Shown here one piece after another: positions 59,649 through 64,000 of a stretch of DNA of 64,000 nucleotides. Location of the stretch: NCBI GenBank assembly GCA_050251715.1, contig JBFWMG010000004.1:148291-212290 (forward strand), read 5' to 3'. The DNA is from JBFWMG01 sp050251715. Its GTDB lineage: Bacteria; Desulfobacterota; Desulfovibrionia; Desulfovibrionales; Desulfovibrionaceae. Each line of letters starts with the position of its first letter. Within the stretch, counting starts at the first letter, position 1. A program made the translations under genes and the position numbers. The notes below the pieces were generated by a model. The model worked only from the letters and a program-made list of their open reading frames with translations, did not search any database and was not told where the DNA came from.

Positions 59649-61040
59649 CTACGCACCCAGCGCCTCGCGCCAGCCCGGATAGAACCGGTCCGCGTCGGAC
59701 GCAAAGGAGGCGAAGGCACGGGCCAGCTCCCTGTGTTCCCTGGCATAGGCGACCAGATCGACGCCCTGCCGCCAGGCCTCGTGCGCCTGGCGCAGCGACA
59801 ACGCCCCGGCCGTGGGGCCGTCCAGATGGCCGAACGCGCCGCCGCCCGAGGTCTGGCACACGTTGGCGTGGCCCAGGTTGTCGAAGAACGCGGGCAGCCG
59901 GATGGCGTTCATGCCGCCGGAAACCATGGGCGTGGTGGCCTTCATGCCATGCCATTGCTGGTGGAAATAGGGGCCGTCCGCCTCGTCGCGCTCCAGCATG
60001 TAGGCGATGTTCCTGTCCCCTTTCTCCCCTTCCATCTTGCCGAACCCCATGGTGCCGGTGTGGATGCCCGACGCCCCCTGCAACCGCGCCATCTTGCTGA
60101 GCACGAAGGCGGTGTAGCCGCGCTTGGCCTGGGGCGAGGTGACCGCCCCGTGCCCGGCCCGGTGGTAGTGCAGGAACTGGCCCGGAAAGTTGCGGCGCAC
60201 CGTGGTCACCGCCGCCGGACCGGCCACGTAGCCGTCCACCAGAAAGGCCACGTGCGCGGCGTTTTCGCCAAAGGCGGCCAGGGCGAATTCCCCGCGCGCA
60301 AGCATTTCGGCGGGGTCGTCCGCCGTGATGTTGGCCGAGAACAGCTTGGCCTCGCCCGTGGCGTCCTGGGCCCGGCGCATGGCGTCGGCCACGGCGGCCA
60401 TGGTCTCCTTGAACGGGGCGAACACCTGGTTGCCCTGGGGCTCGTCGTTCTTCACAAAGTCGCCGCCCAGCCAGAAGTCGTGGCAGGCCTGGGCAAAGGG
60501 CGCGGGCCGCAGGCCGAGCTTGGGCTTGACGATGGTGCCCACGATCATGCCGCCGTTGTCCTGGTCGCGCCCCAGCACCCGCCAGAAATCGCGGATGTTC
60601 ATGGCCGGGCCGTCGAACAGCTCCAGGTAGCACCGGGGCACGTAAAAATCGTGCAGCTTGGCGTAGGCCACGTCGCCCATGCCCTGGTTGTTGCCGATGG
60701 TCAGGGTCAGGAAAGAGGCCAGCATGGCCTTGCCGTCAATGATGTTGCGGTCGAACAGTTCCACGGGATAGGCGATCCTGACCAGATCGTCCCCTTCGTC
60801 GTTGGTGGACACGGCGTACACCAGCGCGTCCACGCCCTTGGTAAAGGCGTCGGTGGTGCAGACCTCCACGTTGGTGCCGGTGGAGGACTCGGCCGCGAAA
60901 TGGGCGGCCACGGCCACGCTGCCGTGCCCCTGCTTGGGCTTCATGACATAGGCGCACAGCACATGCCGGCCTCCGGCGATGAGCGCGTCCTCCTTCAGGT
61001 CCATATTCACGTAGCGGTTCGTCTGATCGAGCGGTGCCAT
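59649..61040 (-). CDS. cbbM: RuBisCO form II large subunit
   Basis: Fixes CO2 onto ribulose-1,5-bisphosphate. At 463 residues it fits form II, with GNNQGMGDVAYAKLHDFYVP near 116, the catalytic TIVKPKLGLRP (K172), the carbamylated GGDFVKNDEPQGNQ (K197) and loop 6 GTMGFGKMEGE (K335). Spacings 25 and 138 between these lysines equal those of Rhodospirillum CbbM (K166, K191, K329). All catalytic residues are present, so it is a true carboxylase and not a RuBisCO-like protein. No activase or small subunit is near. Confidence 0.97.
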   Translation of the reverse strand: MAPLDQTNRYVNMDLKEDALIAGGRHVLCAYVMKPKQGHGSVAVAAHFAAESSTGTNVEVCTTDAFTKGVDALVYAVSTNDEGDDLVRIAYPVELFDRNIIDGKAMLASFLTLTIGNNQGMGDVAYAKLHDFYVPRCYLELFDGPAMNIRDFWRVLGRDQDNGGMIVGTIVKPKLGLRPAPFAQACHDFWLGGDFVKNDEPQGNQVFAPFKETMAAVADAMRRAQDATGEAKLFSANITADDPAEMLARGEFALAAFGENAAHVAFLVDGYVAGPAAVTTVRRNFPGQFLHYHRAGHGAVTSPQAKRGYTAFVLSKMARLQGASGIHTGTMGFGKMEGEKGDRNIAYMLERDEADGPYFHQQWHGMKATTPMVSGGMNAIRLPAFFDNLGHANVCQTSGGGAFGHLDGPTAGALSLRQAHEAWRQGVDLVAYAREHRELARAFASFASDADRFYPGWREALGA

Positions 61041-61082
61041 GTCACGTCTCCCTGCGTTGTTGTCTCGTTCCGAGGTGCCGCC

Positions 61083-62009
61083 TCATGCCGCCGCCATCTT
61101 TGCGTTGAGCAGATGGAAGCAGGTGAGCAGCTGCGTTATGCCAAGGGGATAGCTTGTCTTCTGCGTGGTTCCCTCGGAATAGGAGCCCACCCCCTCGGTG
61201 GAAATGTCCACGCCGGACAGGTGGTCGAGGATGATGTCCATGAGGGTTTCCGCCGTCACCGGCTTGATGGTGCCGGTGATGTGCAGAATGTCCACGGGCA
61301 TGCCCTCGTCCCGGCCCAGCGTGACCGTCAGGCACTTTTCCATGACCCCTGGCCGGTGGTCGATGAACTCGTTGAAGTCCGGGTGGCGGATCGTGGGCCG
61401 CAGGATGAGGTTGGTGTTCAGGTAGGTGCCCGTCTCCTCGGTGCACTCCGGCGGCCTGTAAAAATTCACCACGATGTCCGCATACTTGCGCTGGGGCCGG
61501 ATGTACTTGCTGGACACCTCGACCCGCTTGGCCAGCGACGCCTCCACCTCCTCGCGGGTGTAGCCGCGCTTGATCGTGTCGCGCTGGTATTTCCAGTCCA
61601 CGCGCAGCTCCTCCTGCGGATCGAGGTAGATCTTCACGTCAAAGGCGTCGCGCATGCGCTTGCTGTGGAAGCCGAGCAGCCCCTCCACGATGACGAACTG
61701 CTTGGGTTCCACGTGGACCGGGGGGTCGAAATCCCCGGTCGTGTGGTTGTACACGGGCTTGAGGATGGCCTCGCCGCGCCGCAGCTGGTAGAAATTGTTC
61801 TCCATGATGTCGATGTAGTTGCAGTCGGGATGCAGGGCGGAAATGTTCTTGTCCTTGCGCTGCGCCCGGTTGTAGCGGTGGTAGTCGTCGGAGCACAGGT
61901 TGGTCACCCGCTCCGGTCCGAGAATCTGCTCGATGCCCGCGGAAATCGTGGTCTTGCCTGCGGCCGAGTCGCCCACAATGCCGAGCAGGATGGGTCGCGT
62001 GCGTTTCAT
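61083..62009 (-). CDS. prk: Phosphoribulokinase, class II (plant/cyanobacterial type)
   Basis: Makes ribulose-1,5-bisphosphate from ribulose-5-phosphate. The 308-residue protein has the P-loop GIVGDSAAGKTT, LCSDDYHRYNRAQRKDKNIS, KPVYNHTTGDFDPP, VIVEGLLGF, KIYLDPQEELR and the QRKYADIVV motif of class II enzymes; it lacks the SIEGDAFHRFNR signature of proteobacterial class I PRK. ATG 62009 chosen (AGGAGGG 8 bases upstream); ATG 62015 adds two residues. It lies 42 bp upstream of cbbM and follows a MITE-like element. Confidence 0.88.
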   Translation of the reverse strand: MKRTRPILLGIVGDSAAGKTTISAGIEQILGPERVTNLCSDDYHRYNRAQRKDKNISALHPDCNYIDIMENNFYQLRRGEAILKPVYNHTTGDFDPPVHVEPKQFVIVEGLLGFHSKRMRDAFDVKIYLDPQEELRVDWKYQRDTIKRGYTREEVEASLAKRVEVSSKYIRPQRKYADIVVNFYRPPECTEETGTYLNTNLILRPTIRHPDFNEFIDHRPGVMEKCLTVTLGRDEGMPVDILHITGTIKPVTAETLMDIILDHLSGVDISTEGVGSYSEGTTQKTSYPLGITQLLTCFHLLNAKMAAA

Positions 62010-62038
62010 GGTCATGCCCTCCTCGCTTTGCTGTTTGC

Positions 62039-62144
62039 CTAGCGCATCGCACCCTTGAAAAAGGGGCGGTGCTTTATGCATTTTGTTGAAATAATAAAGT
62101 ATTATTTCAAATCGCCACATTGTTTCAATGTAAAAACGCGCTAA
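62039..62144 (-). mobile_element. MITE-like element E, copy 3 (106 bp)
   Basis: CTAGCGCAT at the left end and ACGCGCTAA at the right, with the internal GTTGAAATAATAAAGTATTA-type palindrome. It fills almost all of the glpX-prk gap; the right end overlaps the TAG stop of glpX. Confidence 0.7.
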
Positions 62145-63130
62145 TCGTACTTGATGGCGCTGATGCGCATCAGTTTGTCGAAGGTATGGTGCGACGTGAC
62201 GTAGCGCACCGTGCCGGTGAGCCCGCGCATGACCAGGGAATGCGTGGTCGCGCCCGACCCGGAAAAGCTGACGCCCTCCAGGAACGTGCCCCCGGAAATG
62301 CCCGTGGCCGCGAAGAACACGTCGTCGCTGGACACCAGCTGGTCCAGGCCGATGACCGCGTTAAGGTCGTAGCCCGCGTCCAGCACCCGCCGCCGCTCCG
62401 CGTCGGACTGGGGGGCGAGCATGCCCTGCATCTCGCCGCCCATGACGCGGATGGCCGTGGCCGCCAGCACGCCCTCGGGCGTGCCGCCCGTGCCCATCAT
62501 CAGATCCACCTCCGTCCCGGGCATCACGGCCATGAGCGCCCCGGCCACGTCGCCGTCCGTGTGCATCTGGATGCGCGCCCCGGCGGCGCGGATGTCGCGG
62601 ATGAGCGTCCGGTGGCGCTCCTTTTCCAGGACGAACACGGTCAGATCCTCCACCTGCTTGCCCCTGGCCTTGGCCACCGTGCGCAGCGTCTCGGCCACGG
62701 GCGCGGTGATGTCCACCTTGCCCCTGGCCTCGGCGGGCACCACGAGCTTGTTCATGTAAAAGGCCGGGCCGGGATCGTACATGGAGCCGCGCGGGGCCAT
62801 GGACACCACGGCGATGGCGTTGGGGCGGCCCAGGGCGAGCAGGTTGGTGCCTTCCACCGGATCCACCGCCACGTCCATGGCCGGGCCGTTGCCCGTGCCC
62901 ACGCGCTCGCCGTTGAAGAGCATGGGCGCCTCGTCCTTTTCGCCCTCGCCAATGACCACATGGCCCGCCACGTCCACAATGCCCATGGAAAGGCGCATGG
63001 CGTCCACGGCGGCCTTGTCGCCCAGTTCCTTCTCGCCCCTGCCCAGCCATCTGGCCGAGGCCAGGGCCGCCGCCTCGGTGACGCGCCCCAGGTCAAGGGC
63101 CAGGTTCCTGTCCGGTTTTCTCGCTCCCAT
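62141..63130 (-). CDS. glpX: Class II fructose-1,6-bisphosphatase
   Basis: A 329-residue GlpX-type enzyme that can serve as FBPase/SBPase in the Calvin cycle. It has GDKAAVDAMRLSM, the metal-binding VIGEGEKDEAPML, VDPVEGTNLLALG and ISGGTFLEGV signatures at family positions. Translation starts directly at the base after the stop of a 53-residue ORF, with GGAG seven bases upstream, so it is probably coupled to it. Confidence 0.94.
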   Translation of the reverse strand: MGARKPDRNLALDLGRVTEAAALASARWLGRGEKELGDKAAVDAMRLSMGIVDVAGHVVIGEGEKDEAPMLFNGERVGTGNGPAMDVAVDPVEGTNLLALGRPNAIAVVSMAPRGSMYDPGPAFYMNKLVVPAEARGKVDITAPVAETLRTVAKARGKQVEDLTVFVLEKERHRTLIRDIRAAGARIQMHTDGDVAGALMAVMPGTEVDLMMGTGGTPEGVLAATAIRVMGGEMQGMLAPQSDAERRRVLDAGYDLNAVIGLDQLVSSDDVFFAATGISGGTFLEGVSFSGSGATTHSLVMRGLTGTVRYVTSHHTFDKLMRISAIKYD

Positions 63131-63292
63131 CTACAGCTCCATGATCTCTGTGGAGGGGCGGTGCCGGCCGGTGCGGACCTCCCGGCAATCAGCGCCCGAG
63201 AGCATGGCGATGATGGCCCGCAGCGCCTCCTGGACGCGCCGCGCGGCGTCGTCGTTGCCACATGATCCGCTTGTCATACGTGTTCCAGCCAT
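63131..63292 (-). CDS. 53-residue small protein upstream of glpX
   Basis: Open frame from ATG 63292 to a TAG whose last base abuts the glpX ATG. A strong ACAAGGAGGGGCGTC ribosome site precedes it. The product starts MAGTRMTSGSCGNDDA, then a helix-like VQEALRAIIAML, with two cysteines and an Arg-rich C-terminus. I do not recognise it. Either a small regulatory or structural protein of the Calvin cassette or a leader peptide for glpX translation. Confidence 0.6.
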   Translation of the reverse strand: MAGTRMTSGSCGNDDAARRVQEALRAIIAMLSGADCREVRTGRHRPSTEIMEL

Positions 63293-63408
63293 GACGCCCC
63301 TCCTTGTGTGTACCGTGCCGCGCCTGGCGTCCGGAACAGCCCGGACCGCGCGTACCCTGCCCTGTTACAACAGCCATGCCATTGCCCGCCGCCGCGAACA
63401 CCAGGCGA

Positions 63409-63437
63409 TAAATAGTGTTATTGCAGTGGGTTGACAA
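63409..63437 (-). promoter_or_regulatory. Predicted promoter of the Calvin-cycle operon
   Basis: TTGTCA (complement of 63432-63437), 17-bp spacer, TATTTA (complement of 63409-63414), about 117 bp upstream of the small ORF. The likely 5' leader is GC-rich. No CbbR-type gene diverges from it. Confidence 0.55.
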
Positions 63438-63738
63438 AGCCGTGCCACAGCTAGCCGCGCCCTGTCTGTGCCAGGCGCGGCACACGCACGGGCGGGCGGC
63501 GGGCGCATGTGCCGCGCATGGCACACCGGGCAAGGGGGAAACGCCGCATGCGGCGGGACGTGGCGTGGCGCATGCGGCGGTGCGCGCCGTGGCGCACCGG
63601 CATGGCCATGGCATGGCACGGCAGGAGGTGGGGAGGCTGGAGCATCCTGGCCCCGAGGGAGGGGGATGCTCCCGTTTTTTCCTTGAAGCAACGGGGTATT
63701 GCCTCAAGAAAAAGCCGGACGGCGCGCCTATGGCGCGC
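63438..63738. other. Intergenic hairpin-rich region
   Basis: No gene seen. Dense short GCGGC/CATGCC palindromes from 63470 to 63630. A hairpin GGAGCATCC / GGATGCTCC followed by CGTTTTTT at 63639-63680 looks like a plus-strand terminator, and CTTGAAGCAA / TTGCCTCAAG forms another stem at about 63683-63715. Confidence 0.5.
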
Positions 63739-64000
63739 TCAAGTTGCTGACAAACCGCCATGTATCCATGCGGTTTCTTTCTCGAAGCCTTGCGGTTCAC
63801 GGCGTCGGGTGAACCGCCTGCCATGCCCTCGTTCACACACCGAGTCCCCCCGCCTGGGGAACGCGCTTGTCCCAACCGTATCCATCTCCCCCGCCAGCAG
63901 TTTTTGGGGAAAGAGATAGGAGAGAGGATGGGGGTCCGGGGGAAGGAGAGAGGAAAGGGAAAACCCCTTTTTATGCTTGGAAAAAGGGGGTTTCCCTTTC
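63739..64000 (+). repeat. Composite dispersed repeat, copy C (runs off the window)
   Basis: Contains, in order, the left module (TTGCTGACAAACCGCCATGT, with a GCGGTTCAC / GTGAACCGC stem), a single 52-bp unit (CCGCCTGGGGAACGCGCTTG) and, from 63936, the 82-bp hairpin, truncated by the window end. Same order as 30607-31007 and, reversed, 11561-11738. Confidence 0.8.

Noticed and set aside
58890..62042. 1050-residue plus-strand open frame
   Set aside because: Antisense shadow of the CbbY-like, RuBisCO and PRK genes, which have clear family motifs on the minus strand.

Overview
The window is a GC-rich chromosome segment of a sulfate-reducing deltaproteobacterium of the Desulfovibrio type (Desulfovibrionaceae in the broad sense). 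The assignment rests on the lactate-to-acetate gene order at 1-9152 (lactate permease end, GlcD-type and GlcF-type lactate dehydrogenase subunits, pta, ackA, LutC-like and fused LutB/LutA-like proteins), which matches the organic-acid oxidation operon of Desulfovibrio vulgaris, and on a small periplasmic-type [FeFe] hydrogenase with separate large and small subunits. No species is assigned.

Layout. 1-11546: lactate oxidation and substrate-level phosphorylation, followed by a half-size TauE-like protein, an FMN-dependent 2-hydroxy-acid oxidase-like enzyme, a hotdog thioesterase and a Dabb protein. 12303-16861: a three-gene set of unknown pathway (B12-binding radical SAM enzyme, GT-C-like membrane protein, CobD/HisC-like PLP enzyme). 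17693-23536 (minus): a BMP-type ABC importer with xanthine-guanine phosphoribosyltransferase, probably purine salvage. 23847-33869: mixed housekeeping and transport genes (SYLF lipoprotein, MFS, CDF metal exporter, MOT1-like molybdate/sulfate transporter, AI-2E family protein, receiver-only response regulator, VOC protein, APS kinase, seryl-tRNA synthetase). 33969-34044: tRNA-Lys(UUU). 34454-45780: a complete type I-E CRISPR-Cas locus with a 38-repeat array. 46077-58333: a metal and hydrogenase region with a TonB-dependent receptor, a TM1266-like regulator, HydAB, a Vibrio-type TonB2 energising system, an FmdE protein and a histidine-rich HypB-like metal binder. 58872-63292 (minus): a compact Calvin-cycle cassette (small ORF, class II FBPase, phosphoribulokinase, form II RuBisCO, CbbY-like phosphatase).

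How it fits together. Lactate is oxidised by two alternative iron-sulfur lactate dehydrogenases; Pta and AckA conserve energy as ATP. The hydrogenase, receptor and regulator genes share a 27-bp inverted-repeat operator just downstream of their predicted promoters, which suggests one metal-responsive regulon. The RuBisCO cassette is the most unexpected metabolic item in a sulfate reducer. Large intergenic regions are filled with several families of dispersed palindromic repeats: 82-bp near-perfect hairpins, 52-bp tandem units, and a ~107-bp MITE-like element found three times, each time supplying the stop codon of the adjacent gene.
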